From Lysobacterales bacterium (GTDB lineage Bacteria > Pseudomonadota > Gammaproteobacteria > Xanthomonadales > SZUA-36), in contig JAKITK010000020.1 in NCBI GenBank assembly GCA_021648125.1, forward strand, positions 1-47,493: a stretch of DNA of 47,493 nt, written 5' to 3'. Position numbers and translations under genes: made by a program. How positions within the stretch are numbered: position 1 is the stretch's first letter; every line of letters begins with the position of its first letter. Shown here in pieces: positions 35,410 through 45,461 of the stretch. The notes beneath the pieces were generated by a model. The model saw only the letters and a program-made list of their open reading frames with translations. It was not told where the DNA came from and ran no database searches.

Positions 35410-36128
35410 ATATCCCTCTCGTGACACTTGCGACCATGAAACATGATGAGTGCTAGGCTGACTTTGATAAAGTAGTAAAAACTATCGGTTGTGGATATTT
35501 TACTCTTACCGGCGAGCCGTTTGCGCATGGATGTCGGAATTTCGAGGATTCGCCCGTCACATTGTTTTACTCGCTGGATAGCTTCCGGCTCCGGGTAGTC
35601 ATAGGGGTAGTATTCAGCAAACCAGCGAATAACTTTTCGATTACAGCTGATAAAACCGGAAGTCGGATCAAATATTCGTTGCCCGGTCAGCAATTTTAAT
35701 AAGTGACGCAAGTAATATATCCCAAGGCGTCGTGGCAATGTGGATTGATAGCCGATGTTATGGGCTTTGAGAAAACGCGAGCCGATAATCATATCCGCCT
35801 GGTCTTGCTCTAAGGCCTTTAAATGCGCCGGAATATCCGCAGGCGGATGCTGACCATCGCCATCGAGGCGGATCACGGCATCGTAATCATTCTTCAGTGC
35901 CCATTGAAAGCCTGTTTGAACGGTGGCGCCGATACCGGTGTTGTAGGGCAGATTGAGCACTTTTACATGCGCGCGTTGACGGATCACATCTAGAGAATTA
36001 TCGGTTGAACCATCATTGATTACTAGCACATCGAGATGCTTGTGCAAATCTTTTATTTCATCCAGCAGATGACCAATGCTTTCTGATTCATTGTGACAGG
36101 GGATGAGAATAAGTACGCGCATATTCAA
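35406..36128 (-). CDS. Family 2 glycosyltransferase (DPM1/polyprenyl-phosphate type)
   Basis: 240 residues. GT2 nucleotide-sugar fold: ILIPCHNESESIGHLLDEI, VLVINDGSTDNSLDVI and the metal-binding IRLDGDGQHPPADI, similar to dolichol- or undecaprenyl-phosphate mannose/glucose synthases. There are no clear C-terminal membrane helices of its own; the coupled DUF2304 protein may supply the membrane part. It lies five bases downstream of the large membrane protein gene, so the three are one unit making or using a lipid-linked sugar. The sugar is unknown. Confidence 0.85.
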   Translation of the reverse strand: MNMRVLILIPCHNESESIGHLLDEIKDLHKHLDVLVINDGSTDNSLDVIRQRAHVKVLNLPYNTGIGATVQTGFQWALKNDYDAVIRLDGDGQHPPADIPAHLKALEQDQADMIIGSRFLKAHNIGYQSTLPRRLGIYYLRHLLKLLTGQRIFDPTSGFISCNRKVIRWFAEYYPYDYPEPEAIQRVKQCDGRILEIPTSMRKRLAGKSKISTTDSFYYFIKVSLALIMFHGRKCHERDI

Positions 36129-36133
36129 GTTAT

Positions 36134-37900
36134 TTATCGTTGGATGAGATAGATAGCGTACAGCTTAGAATCAGACACCTGTTGAATCAGGCCTTCTTCT
36201 TTGAGTTTTTGCAGATTCGGATAACCACCGCCATCCGGGAGTTTTTTCACCAACAGGACGCTGGCGCTGGAGTTTGCGAGTTTGTGTTTAAGCCGTTTAT
36301 ATTTCCCACCGAAGAGGTCGGCTTCGATACGCCCGGCTAAACTAGGCGCCCAACCCAGTGGTAAAACATTGGTCATTACCCCATAGTCAGCGGCTAATCC
36401 TGGAGGGGGTTTATTAAACATCATCCGTAAAGCTGGAGGAATAACTTCATTTTTGGCACTTATATTGAGTTCCTGCAAGCGGCTATCTCCGCTAAGAAAC
36501 ACCGGCACCAATAGGAGTAATGGCAGACTGACCAATAACACCCTGACCCAGTTACTATGGGGGTATTGCTCTTGCGCTTCTGGTTTTTCTGTGTTGTTGC
36601 CAGCAAATTTTTTCTGTTTGAAAAAACTCACGATTTTATGCACGATAACATCCAACCCTATGCTGGCGGAAAAAATAACCAGGATGAGAGACCAGTATAA
36701 ATTCCTTATGTCGTAGGAAGAAATAAACATCCAAATCAGAGCACCAATCATCGCTATCAACAAACTAAAGATTGATAAATAGCGCATTTTAGGTGTTGAA
36801 AAGTAGATTCCCAGCAGAAAAAACAAAGAGATAGGTAAAATAATTTTTAAAGGGAAATATGCGTACGCGATACTGAGTGCATGCGGTATTAACTCACTTC
36901 CGTTGGCCGCGTTTTCGGCGACTCGTTTAAGTCCGTGAAAGGAACCGGGGATTTGTTGAAAATCGTTGTATAGAAGAAAAAACGCAAGAAAGCTTAATGG
37001 TAATGACAGTCCTAAAAGAACCGCTTTCCAATGGTTTCGCATAAATTTCTTGAGGCCGCGGGCTTCAACCAATTTCATCAATATTGCGAGTAGCAGGAAA
37101 GCCAGGCCTGCCTGCTTTATCATGCTGGCTACCCCGCCTGAGAGCAGTGACAAACTGCCGGATTTTTCCTCTGTGGATTCTTTCCACAGCAGCAGGCAGG
37201 ACAACATACCAATAATAACAACGGCAATGTCCATCATCCCAGAGAGAAAGTAAGGTGTACGGAAAATAATCAAACCCGTACAGCTAATGATAAACACTAC
37301 AGGGAATAGGGAGCGGCGTTCGAGTGAGAGCGAAATAGTGTATATAAATAGGCTAAGAGGTGCTGCGACCAATGTGGCTTTGCTGATTAGCCAAAGAGTA
37401 GAATCATCCTGTAAACGATAGATGACTGACCAGAGCCCGGGATATAAAATGGGGTAGGCGGCACCACCAACGGTATATTTGCCTTCCTGTAGTTCGATAG
37501 CCCAGCGGTTGTAGGAGGCTACAGAGTCCCAGAAAGTGAATACTGGCATGTAGAATTTTTGTACATACAGGTAAGTGAAATATACTAAAACTGCGCCCAA
37601 TAGTAATATTAGTAGGCTAAGAATCAGGTTTTTGCCGCGAAATGCCCCGGTGGAAACTATCGCCGTTTTGTTCCCAAGCCAGTAGCAGCCAGCCGTTACG
37701 CCAATAATTAGGGCGGCAAGAGAGCCCATAGACAGGTTAAAAAAGTAGGCGCAGAGGAAAACCAGCCAGGAAATCAACATGGAATACAGGAATGAACTGG
37801 CAATCATTTCGCTGATGGTGTTACAGTTTCGACCACGCAGAGCGTAGCCGCTGTAAAACACTAGTAATAAAGTCAAAAAAGCAGTTGCCACTATTGGCAT
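36134..37900 (-). CDS. Polytopic membrane protein, probable GT-C glycosyltransferase
   Basis: 588 residues with about 11-12 membrane segments in the first 430 residues, then a soluble periplasmic tail (about 470-588). A segment after the third helix, FWDSVASYNRWAIELQEGKY, has the acidic residues expected in the first outer loop of GT-C enzymes (ArnT/PMT-like), and PILYPGLWSVIYRL follows. No close family is recognised. Context (GT2 and DUF2304 directly downstream) suggests it uses a lipid-linked sugar at the periplasmic face, e.g. to modify lipopolysaccharide or a protein. It diverges from the GT4 gene. Confidence 0.65.
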   Translation of the reverse strand: MPIVATAFLTLLLVFYSGYALRGRNCNTISEMIASSFLYSMLISWLVFLCAYFFNLSMGSLAALIIGVTAGCYWLGNKTAIVSTGAFRGKNLILSLLILLLGAVLVYFTYLYVQKFYMPVFTFWDSVASYNRWAIELQEGKYTVGGAAYPILYPGLWSVIYRLQDDSTLWLISKATLVAAPLSLFIYTISLSLERRSLFPVVFIISCTGLIIFRTPYFLSGMMDIAVVIIGMLSCLLLWKESTEEKSGSLSLLSGGVASMIKQAGLAFLLLAILMKLVEARGLKKFMRNHWKAVLLGLSLPLSFLAFFLLYNDFQQIPGSFHGLKRVAENAANGSELIPHALSIAYAYFPLKIILPISLFFLLGIYFSTPKMRYLSIFSLLIAMIGALIWMFISSYDIRNLYWSLILVIFSASIGLDVIVHKIVSFFKQKKFAGNNTEKPEAQEQYPHSNWVRVLLVSLPLLLLVPVFLSGDSRLQELNISAKNEVIPPALRMMFNKPPPGLAADYGVMTNVLPLGWAPSLAGRIEADLFGGKYKRLKHKLANSSASVLLVKKLPDGGGYPNLQKLKEEGLIQQVSDSKLYAIYLIQR

Positions 37901-38082
37901 TAGTATTCTCCCCCCCTTACATCCATGTTATATCGTTATTTCCTAGCTTCAGATACAATACATCCAGTTAGGGTGAGTTGGCACTAGCGGAATCACAATA
38001 TGATTCAGTGAATTATAGCAGATGCCTTAAGTTTAATCCGGGCGGGACAGAGTAATACGGTCACTATTAGCATGAAGTTCAT

Positions 38083-39234
38083 ATGAAAATCCTCCATATA
38101 GGAAAATATTTCCTGCCTTTCACTGGGGGAATAGAGTATTTCATGGGTGGTCTGATAGCCGAGCAGTGTAAGCAAGGCCATCTGGTGGCAGCCATAGTAC
38201 ATCATCATGGGCAAGCTGCCGACTCACAGATCAGTTATGAGGGCGCGGATATTCACTTGATGAAAACTTTTGGGCATATTCCTTTTGTCCCGATGAGCTG
38301 GGGTTTTCCAAGCAAACTCAAGCAGTTAGTGCAGGAGTTCAAGCCTGATATTATTCATCTTCACTGCCCGAATGTTGCCGCCTTTTGGGGCTTGTTCTCA
38401 CCAGCAGTACGCAAAATCCCCTGGGTTGTACACTGGCATTCAGACGTGCTGGATCATTCATCACCGCGGTTTATCAAATTGTTGTATCCCTTTTACCGAA
38501 AGTTTCAGGACGCTGTCCTGCGGCAGGCTAAAATTATTATCGCCACTTCACCACCTTATGCGGTATCCAGTGTGCCACTGAAAAAATACGCGAAAAAACT
38601 TGAAGTGGTGCCCTTAGGCCTCGATTTTAAGCCTTTTTCACCTTCATCGAAGCATAAAAGTGATACCCTAAAGCTACTCTGTATTGGACGCCTGACCTAC
38701 TACAAGGGCTATAGCCAATTGTTACAGGCGGTATCCTCAGTGGTTCAACAAGGGCTTGATATACAACTGGATATCATCGGCAGCGGAGACTTGCATGACA
38801 CCCTGTCAGCGCAGGTCGACCACCTTGGTCTTAGCGATCGGGTAGAGTTGTCAGGACAAGTTACCGATGCCTTTCGGGATGAAAAACTGCGTCAGTGCGA
38901 TATTTTATGCCTACCCTCCATAGAACGCACAGAGGCTTTTGGTCTAGTGTTGCTCGAAGCCATGAGTGCGGGGAAACCCTGCCTTGTCAGCGATGTAAAG
39001 GGCTCTGGTATGAGTTGGGTGGTGCTTGAAGATGTTACTGGCTTTGTATACCAGGCAGGTAACAGCCAGGCTTTGACCCGGAAACTGAATGAAATATCTG
39101 AGAAAATCGAGCAACTACCAGCCATGGGTCTGGCAGGGCGACAGCGCTTCGAGGCGTTGTTCCAGATAACGGTTATAGAAAATAAAATCTCCAGGCTGTA
39201 TCGGCAAATTTTAACCAAGCCAATCGACCGGTAA
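38083..39234 (+). CDS. Family 4 glycosyltransferase
   Basis: 383 residues, GT-B fold. N-terminal acceptor domain starts ILHIGKYFLPFTGGIEYF, with IIHLHCPNVAAFW and VVHWHSDVLDHSS. The C-terminal donor domain has LLCIGRLTYYKGYSQLLQAV and the EX7E-type ERTEAFGLVLLEAMSAGKP. Similar enzymes transfer hexoses in lipopolysaccharide or exopolysaccharide assembly. It is divergent from the other three glycan genes but probably belongs to the same function. The sugar donor cannot be read. Confidence 0.88.
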   Translation: MKILHIGKYFLPFTGGIEYFMGGLIAEQCKQGHLVAAIVHHHGQAADSQISYEGADIHLMKTFGHIPFVPMSWGFPSKLKQLVQEFKPDIIHLHCPNVAAFWGLFSPAVRKIPWVVHWHSDVLDHSSPRFIKLLYPFYRKFQDAVLRQAKIIIATSPPYAVSSVPLKKYAKKLEVVPLGLDFKPFSPSSKHKSDTLKLLCIGRLTYYKGYSQLLQAVSSVVQQGLDIQLDIIGSGDLHDTLSAQVDHLGLSDRVELSGQVTDAFRDEKLRQCDILCLPSIERTEAFGLVLLEAMSAGKPCLVSDVKGSGMSWVVLEDVTGFVYQAGNSQALTRKLNEISEKIEQLPAMGLAGRQRFEALFQITVIENKISRLYRQILTKPIDR

Positions 39235-39346
39235 GCGGTTTGGACGTTGACTGAATATAATCAAAATTCCTGCCGCTGAATTCCCAATTAGATTAAAAAT
39301 GGCTTGAGAAACTAGCCCGCTTCAGGTATCCTTTCGTGCCCTCAAA

Positions 39347-39422
39347 GGGTCGTTAGCTCAGTTGGTAGAGCACTGGACTTTTAATCCATTGGTCATAGGT
39401 TCGAATCCTATACGACCCACCA
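39347..39422 (+). tRNA. tRNA-Lys (UUU)
   Basis: 76 nt with CCA encoded. Acceptor GGGTCGT pairs with ACGACCC; D arm AGCTCAGTTGGTAGAGC; anticodon arm CTGGACTTTTAATCCATT with anticodon TTT; T arm ATAGGTTCGAATCCTAT. A terminator hairpin follows at 39436. In Pseudomonas this tRNA also follows queC and is a known island integration site, but no integrase is adjacent here. Confidence 0.97.
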
Positions 39423-39435
39423 TTTATTTGAATGA

Positions 39436-39465
39436 AACCAGCTACTTATAAAGGGCTGGTTTTTT
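39436..39465 (+). terminator. Rho-independent terminator after tRNA-Lys
   Basis: AACCAGC and GCTGGTT form a 7-bp stem around a 12-base loop, ending in a run of T bases. Correctly placed 13 bases after the tRNA CCA end. Confidence 0.8.
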
Positions 39466-39536
39466 CATTTCTGCAGATGTGAAAGCTTTTTCATTAATCG
39501 GGACCACACTCTCCGAATCTCATTTAAAATAGGCAA

Positions 39537-42500
39537 ATGACCGTGCCCAAATTTTACTACGATGAGCTGTTACCTATCAGTTCTCACCGGTTGGAGATTG
39601 TAGAGTCTCTGGCGGCCAATCAAGTGGTGGTAATTGCTGGTGAAACCGGTTCGGGTAAAACCACTCAATTACCCAAAATGTGCCTGCAAGCAGGATTGGC
39701 TGAGAATGGTCTGATTGGCTGTACCCAGCCACGCCGGATTGCTGCCCGCAGTGTGGCCGAGCGTGTGGCTGAAGAGATGCTGGTGCCGGTTGGCGGGTTG
39801 GTAGGGTATCAGGTGCGCTTTGCGGAGCGATTGGGAGCGCAGACTCGGGTTAAGTTTATGACTGATGGTATTTTGCTAGCTGAAACCCACCACGATCCCC
39901 TGTTGCGCAAATACAGCTGCCTGATTATCGATGAAGCGCATGAGCGCAGCTTGAATATTGATTTCCTGCTGGGTTACCTGCGCCGCCTATTACCTCGACG
40001 ACCTGATCTCAAGCTGATTATCACTTCAGCCACCATTGATACTGGGAAATTTGCCCGACATTTTAATCTGCAGAAAAAGCCAGCACCTGTTATTGAGGTT
40101 TCTGGGCGAGGTTATCCGGTAGAGCTGCGCTACCGACCACTGGAGCGCGAAGACGGCAAGATGCTTGAGTTAAATCAGGCGATCTATGCGGCGATCACAG
40201 AACTTGACCGAACTTCAACTGGCGGCGGTACAAGCGGTATACCTGGAGATGTACTGGTATTCCTCAGTGGTGAGCGGGATATTCGCGAAGCAGGGAAATT
40301 TCTTGGCAAAAGTAACTTGCGCGAAACGGAAATATTACCCTTACTGGCTCGATTATCTGCCGCTGAACAACAAAAAATCTTTCACCCGGGTAAAAAACGG
40401 CGGATTATTCTAGCAACCAATATTGCTGAGACATCCCTAACTGTACCCAGAATTAATGCAGTCATTGACTCAGGCCTAGCAAGGATTTCTCGTTACAGCA
40501 CCCGCAGCCGGGTATTACGCCTGCCAGTAGAACCTATATCGCAGGCTTCTGCTAACCAGCGGTCAGGGCGTTGTGGGCGCCTCGGGCCCGGGGTATGTAT
40601 TCGATTGTTTGCAGAAGATGATTTTAATCTGCGCGAAGAATTCACCCAGCCTGAAATCTTACGCACCTCTTTAGCGTCCGTAATTTTAAGAATGACAGCG
40701 ATGGAGTTGGGCACGATTGAAGATTTTCCTTTTGTGGATCAACCCTTGCCGCGGTCGATTAATGATGCCTGGAATCTATTACGCGAACTGGCCGCCGTTG
40801 ATCCGCAACGTAAAATAACAAAGCTGGGGAAACGCCTGGCCCATTGGCCGGTTGATGTGCGCATTGGGCGTATGTTATTAGCGGCTGGTAACGAAGGCTG
40901 TGTGAATGAAATGCTAACACTGGCAGCAGTGCTCTCCATTCAGGACCCGCGTGAACGACCACTGGAATTACAGCAGGCGGCAGATGAAAAGCACGCGCAA
41001 TTTAAAGATAACAACTCCGATTTTGTCAGCCTGTTGAATCTCTGGGGATGGTTGCAGGCGGAGCGCAAAACACTAAGCAATTCACAGTTCAGAAAATCTT
41101 GTCAGCGCAATTTTCTTGCTTGGCACAGAGTACGCGAATGGATGGATTTGCGCCGACAACTGGCAGATCTTACCAAGGGTGCGAAGTTAACCGAAAACCA
41201 AAGCCCGGCGGACTACGCGGCAATTCATAAAGCCTTACTGGCAGGATTGTTAAGCCATATTGGTTTAAAAGATGAAAACCACCAGTTTCAGGGTGCCCGT
41301 GGCACGCGTTTTATGTTGTTTCCGGGCTCAGCCCTGTTTAAAAAACCACCGCAGTGGGTGATGGCCGCAGAACTAGTGGAAACCAGTCGCCTGTTTGCCC
41401 GGGTTAATGCCGGCATTGACCCGCAGTGGTTGGAACAAGTAGGTAAGCACCTGTTGAAATCTCATGAGTTTGATCCCCACTGGTCGCGGCGGCAGGGTCG
41501 GGTGATAGCCTGGCAGCAGGTCAGTCTGTACGGTCTGGTGATTGTCGAAAAGCGCCGGGTGAATTTTGCCCTGAGGGATCCGCAGCAGGCGCGGGAAATA
41601 TTTCTGCGCGATGGTCTGGTTGCTAACGACATTAATACTCGCGCAGGTTTTCAGCAATCCAACCAGCTGTTAATAGCTGAAGTTAGTAGCCATGAAGACA
41701 AACGCCGCAGTCACGATGTGCTGGTGGATGAAAAAGTGCTTTTTGATTTCTTTGATGCACGCTTGCCGGAATCGGTCAATAGCGTAAAAACGCTCGAAAA
41801 TTGGCTGCAAGGCCTAGGGTCAAAGGGGCGTGATTTATTGGTCTATTCCCGTGAGCTATTGGTGCAGGAAAACGCAGGTTTGGCTGCAGAAGATGAATTT
41901 CCGAAGTTTTTGTCACTTGCCGGTCAGCAATATGAGCTTAGCTATTGTTTTGACCCCCGCGATGCCCGTGATGGTGTTAGTTTCGAGATACCCCTGCACC
42001 AGCTAAATACCATTAATGAAGCACAGTTGCAGTGGCTAGTGCCGGGTTTGTTACGGGAAAAGGTGATTGCTCTAATTAAAACGCTGGCGAAACCATTACG
42101 CCGGGGCTTAACCCCGGCACCGCAATTTTCAGATGCATTTCTGCAACGCGCCGGCTACCAATCTAAGCAGGCTTTATTGAGTGTGCTCAGTGATGAGTTT
42201 TCCGCGATTAGCGGCCTAGAAATTGTGGCAACTGACTGGGATGAAGCCCGGCTTGATAAACATTTGCGCTTTAATATTCAACTAACCGATAAATCTGGGG
42301 TAATTGAAGAGTCCCGCAGCCTGGCAGAATTAAAACAACAGTTTGGTATTCAGGCGCGGCAGAAATTTATGCATCGTGAAGGCCGTGAATGGCATCGTGA
42401 TGGCCTCAAAGAGTGGAGTTTCGGGGATGTACCCGGCACAGTCCAAACCCCTGGGGGTTCAAAGGCCTGGCCGGCATTAGTCGATCAGCAAAACGCTGTC

Positions 42501-43238
42501 GGTTTACGCCTGTTCGATAATCCGGCAGAGGCTAAAACCACGCAACAGGCAGGGATTACCCGTCTATTGTTATTGAAATTAACCGATAAATTGAAGTATC
42601 TACGAAAAAACAGCGGGCTTAGCCAGTCTGCTGAAATGATTTATCTGGCGCTTTCCGAAGACACAGTTACCGAGCCACGGGAGGATTTGTTACTAAGTGT
42701 GCTAAATGATCTGGTAAGTGATTTTGGCCGTGTCAGCAACGCGTCACAATTCGACCAGCTCGCGGCGTTGATAGGCAAACAATGGGTGCCGGAATGTAAC
42801 AAATTGGCACAGGTGTTTAACCAGGTCATGCGGGCTTACCAACAGGCTAGCTTGCAAGTGGATGCGCTACTGGCGGAAAAATTTCCGGCGGTTTGGGAAG
42901 ATGTCAACGCACAACTCGATGATATGGTTTATGCCGGTTTTTTAGAGGATGTCGATGCGGCGGTATTGCGTCACTATCCACGATATTTAGAGGCTATTGC
43001 CATTCGTTTGCAACGCCTGCAGCATGACCCCGCCAAAGATGCTCAGCGAATGCAACAAATCACGCCTTTCTGGCAGCGTTATCTGCAATGGTTGGAAGAG
43101 GAGGGGACATATACCCCGGAACTGGATAATTATCGCTGGTTGCTGGAAGAGTTTCGGGTTTCCCTATTTGCGCAGGAACTTGGTACCCAGCAAAAGGTCT
43201 CAATACAGCGCTTGGAAAAAGCCTGGGCCCTAGTTTGA
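39537..43238 (+). CDS. hrpA: ATP-dependent RNA helicase HrpA (DEAH box)
   Basis: 1233 residues, slightly shorter than E. coli HrpA (about 1300). Motif I GETGSGKTTQ (35-44), motif II DEAH (132-135), motif III ITSATIDTGKF, motif V ILATNIAETSLTVP and motif VI QRSGRCGRLGPG. Helicase-associated domains and the long HrpA-specific C-terminal part follow. In E. coli, HrpA has been linked to rescue of stalled ribosomes and to processing of fimbrial mRNA. The N-terminal extension of some HrpA proteins is missing; the helicase starts almost at once. relA follows 37 bp later. Confidence 0.95.
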   Translation: MTVPKFYYDELLPISSHRLEIVESLAANQVVVIAGETGSGKTTQLPKMCLQAGLAENGLIGCTQPRRIAARSVAERVAEEMLVPVGGLVGYQVRFAERLGAQTRVKFMTDGILLAETHHDPLLRKYSCLIIDEAHERSLNIDFLLGYLRRLLPRRPDLKLIITSATIDTGKFARHFNLQKKPAPVIEVSGRGYPVELRYRPLEREDGKMLELNQAIYAAITELDRTSTGGGTSGIPGDVLVFLSGERDIREAGKFLGKSNLRETEILPLLARLSAAEQQKIFHPGKKRRIILATNIAETSLTVPRINAVIDSGLARISRYSTRSRVLRLPVEPISQASANQRSGRCGRLGPGVCIRLFAEDDFNLREEFTQPEILRTSLASVILRMTAMELGTIEDFPFVDQPLPRSINDAWNLLRELAAVDPQRKITKLGKRLAHWPVDVRIGRMLLAAGNEGCVNEMLTLAAVLSIQDPRERPLELQQAADEKHAQFKDNNSDFVSLLNLWGWLQAERKTLSNSQFRKSCQRNFLAWHRVREWMDLRRQLADLTKGAKLTENQSPADYAAIHKALLAGLLSHIGLKDENHQFQGARGTRFMLFPGSALFKKPPQWVMAAELVETSRLFARVNAGIDPQWLEQVGKHLLKSHEFDPHWSRRQGRVIAWQQVSLYGLVIVEKRRVNFALRDPQQAREIFLRDGLVANDINTRAGFQQSNQLLIAEVSSHEDKRRSHDVLVDEKVLFDFFDARLPESVNSVKTLENWLQGLGSKGRDLLVYSRELLVQENAGLAAEDEFPKFLSLAGQQYELSYCFDPRDARDGVSFEIPLHQLNTINEAQLQWLVPGLLREKVIALIKTLAKPLRRGLTPAPQFSDAFLQRAGYQSKQALLSVLSDEFSAISGLEIVATDWDEARLDKHLRFNIQLTDKSGVIEESRSLAELKQQFGIQARQKFMHREGREWHRDGLKEWSFGDVPGTVQTPGGSKAWPALVDQQNAVGLRLFDNPAEAKTTQQAGITRLLLLKLTDKLKYLRKNSGLSQSAEMIYLALSEDTVTEPREDLLLSVLNDLVSDFGRVSNASQFDQLAALIGKQWVPECNKLAQVFNQVMRAYQQASLQVDALLAEKFPAVWEDVNAQLDDMVYAGFLEDVDAAVLRHYPRYLEAIAIRLQRLQHDPAKDAQRMQQITPFWQRYLQWLEEEGTYTPELDNYRWLLEEFRVSLFAQELGTQQKVSIQRLEKAWALV

Positions 43239-43275
43239 CCCTAGGTTAATATGACCAGTACAGAACGAGAATTTA

Positions 43276-45426
43276 ATGACAAGCCCTAACCAGAAAAAAC
43301 TCTATCAATTAATTCAAGATTACCAGCAATCTGCCGGTGCTGATGCAGTCAATTGCCTGCCGGTTGCAGAACAACTGGTATTGGATTGCAAAGGTGAACC
43401 TGAAACACTTGCGGCTGCGGTAGAGCTACTTGAAATCTTAGTGCCTTTATCGCCAGACCCAGATACCCTTGGTAGTGCGATGGCAATTGTGCCGCAGGTC
43501 ATGCTTGGGCGGGCAGTTAACCCCAATTTGCCCGCTGGGGTGCTGGCGCAAGTTAAAGAATTACAAAAACTGTTTCAGTTGGAAGCTGAGCACCTGGGCA
43601 GCTCCCAGACACCGGACAAACATCGTGCTGAAGGTCTTAGACGCTTGTTATTGGCACTGGTAGAAGATGTTCGAGTGGTGCTAGTTACGCTTTCATGGCG
43701 GCTTGTGCAACTGCGCAATGCGACTAAAAAATCAGTGGTGATTCAAAAGACCCTCGGCGAAGAAACGCTACTTATCCATGCGCCGCTGGCGAATCGCCTA
43801 GGTGTGTGGCAGCTTAAATGGGAGCTTGAAGATTATGCTTTCCGCTACACGCAGACCAAAGAGTATAAGCGAATTTCTAAATTGGTTGCCGAACGCCGGA
43901 TAGACAGGGAAGAATTTATCAGTGGTTTTCTTAGCCGCTTGAATGGCGTGCTTAGCGAGGCCGAAATTACGGCGGATGTACGCGGGCGACCAAAACATAT
44001 TTACAGTATTTGGCGAAAAATGCAGCAGAAGGGGCTGGATTTTCACGAATTGTTTGATGTGCGTGCAGTGCGCGTGCTGGTGGATGAAATACCCGATTGT
44101 TATAGCGTTCTGGGACTGGTTCACACCCATTGGCAGCCTATTCCGGGTGAGTTTGATGACTATATCACCCTACCGAAAGGTAATATGTATCAGTCCCTGC
44201 ATACAGCAGTGGTAGATAAAAAAGGCCGGGCGGTGGAAGTGCAAATACGCACTTGTAAAATGCATGATCATGCAGAATTGGGTGTGGCAGCGCATTGGCG
44301 TTACAAAGAAGGCGGGCCTCAAGACCCGGGTTTTGACCGTAAAATTGCCGCCATGCGCCAATTAATGGAAGGCGTTGATGTTGCCAATGATGATGCTAGT
44401 TTATTGGACAGCTTTACATCGGTTACCTCTGAAGAACGCATTTATGCACTCACACCGAATGGCGATGTAGTTGATTTAGTCGCCGGTGGTACGGTGTTAG
44501 ATTTTGCCTATCATGTGCACACAGAAGTTGGTCACCGTTGTCGCGGCGCAAAAATAGGCGGGCGCATAGTGCCGTTAACAACGGTGGTTAAAACCGGGCA
44601 GCGAGTAGAAATATTGACCGGCAGTGAAGCCCGTCCTTCGCGAGACTGGCTAAACCCCCGTCTGGGTTATATCCGTGGAGGTCGCGCTCGCGCCAAGGTG
44701 CGGCAATGGTATAAAAAAGTTAATTATGAAACCAATCTAGTGGATGGTCGTGATTTGCTGGAGGCAGCCTTAAGTCGCTTGTCTTGGAGCAGTCGAGACT
44801 TAAAACCTATGGTTGAGCGATTTTCACTGGGGAAACTGGACGACCTTTATGTTGCCATAGGTGCAGGTGACCTAACCGTTGCTCAGGTAGTCAATGCTCT
44901 GGAAAGAGAAAATAAAAGCGAAGATATTCCGCTGGGCTTGCCTAAGCGAAACCGCTCGCGGGAAACCCTAAAACACGCCCCCGATGAAATTGTTATCGAG
45001 GGTGTAGGCAATTTAATGATCAATATTGCCAAATGCTGCCACCCGGTACCCGGTGATCCGATTATGGGTTTTATCACCCGCGGAAGAGGTGTCAGTATTC
45101 ATCGGCTGGGTTGCCCGCATATCCTCAATTTGTGCAAGACTGAACCACAGAGGGTTATTCAGGTCAACTGGGGACAGGCGGTTTCTGAGTACGAGGTTGA
45201 TATCAATTTGATTGCTTTCGACCGGCGTGAATTACTTAAAGATATCTCCACAGTGTTGGCATCTGAAAATGTAAATGTAATGGATATGTCGAGTCGAGTA
45301 GATCAAAAAACGGATCAGTTTTACCTCAAGCTGAGTGTTCGAATTAAAGATTATGAACAGTTAAATGGCTTATTGAATCGCCTGAACATGATTCCTAATG
45401 TGATGGATGTTAGGCGCACCAGTTGA
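43276..45426 (+). CDS. relA: GTP pyrophosphokinase RelA, (p)ppGpp synthetase I
   Basis: 716 residues. The N-terminal hydrolase-like domain is degenerate: where SpoT has its HD metal site this has RLLLALVEDVRVVLVTLSWR, so it is a synthetase only. The synthetase domain shows RGRPKHIYSIWRKM and the EXDD-type GEFDDYITLPKGNMYQSLHT characteristic of RelA. TGS (IYALTPNGDVVDLVAGGTV), the zinc-finger region (IAKCCHPVPGDPI) and ACT domain at the C terminus complete it. It makes the alarmone on ribosomes with uncharged tRNA. Possibly read from the hrpA promoter as well. Confidence 0.96.
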   Translation: MTSPNQKKLYQLIQDYQQSAGADAVNCLPVAEQLVLDCKGEPETLAAAVELLEILVPLSPDPDTLGSAMAIVPQVMLGRAVNPNLPAGVLAQVKELQKLFQLEAEHLGSSQTPDKHRAEGLRRLLLALVEDVRVVLVTLSWRLVQLRNATKKSVVIQKTLGEETLLIHAPLANRLGVWQLKWELEDYAFRYTQTKEYKRISKLVAERRIDREEFISGFLSRLNGVLSEAEITADVRGRPKHIYSIWRKMQQKGLDFHELFDVRAVRVLVDEIPDCYSVLGLVHTHWQPIPGEFDDYITLPKGNMYQSLHTAVVDKKGRAVEVQIRTCKMHDHAELGVAAHWRYKEGGPQDPGFDRKIAAMRQLMEGVDVANDDASLLDSFTSVTSEERIYALTPNGDVVDLVAGGTVLDFAYHVHTEVGHRCRGAKIGGRIVPLTTVVKTGQRVEILTGSEARPSRDWLNPRLGYIRGGRARAKVRQWYKKVNYETNLVDGRDLLEAALSRLSWSSRDLKPMVERFSLGKLDDLYVAIGAGDLTVAQVVNALERENKSEDIPLGLPKRNRSRETLKHAPDEIVIEGVGNLMINIAKCCHPVPGDPIMGFITRGRGVSIHRLGCPHILNLCKTEPQRVIQVNWGQAVSEYEVDINLIAFDRRELLKDISTVLASENVNVMDMSSRVDQKTDQFYLKLSVRIKDYEQLNGLLNRLNMIPNVMDVRRTS

Positions 45427-45461
45427 TGCTGAATTACTCTCAAACCGCCAAGGAATAAACC

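Noticed and set aside
39347-39536. Genomic-island attachment site at tRNA-Lys
   Set aside because: The tRNA is intact, followed by its terminator and then hrpA, with no integrase and no second copy of the tRNA 3' end seen nearby.
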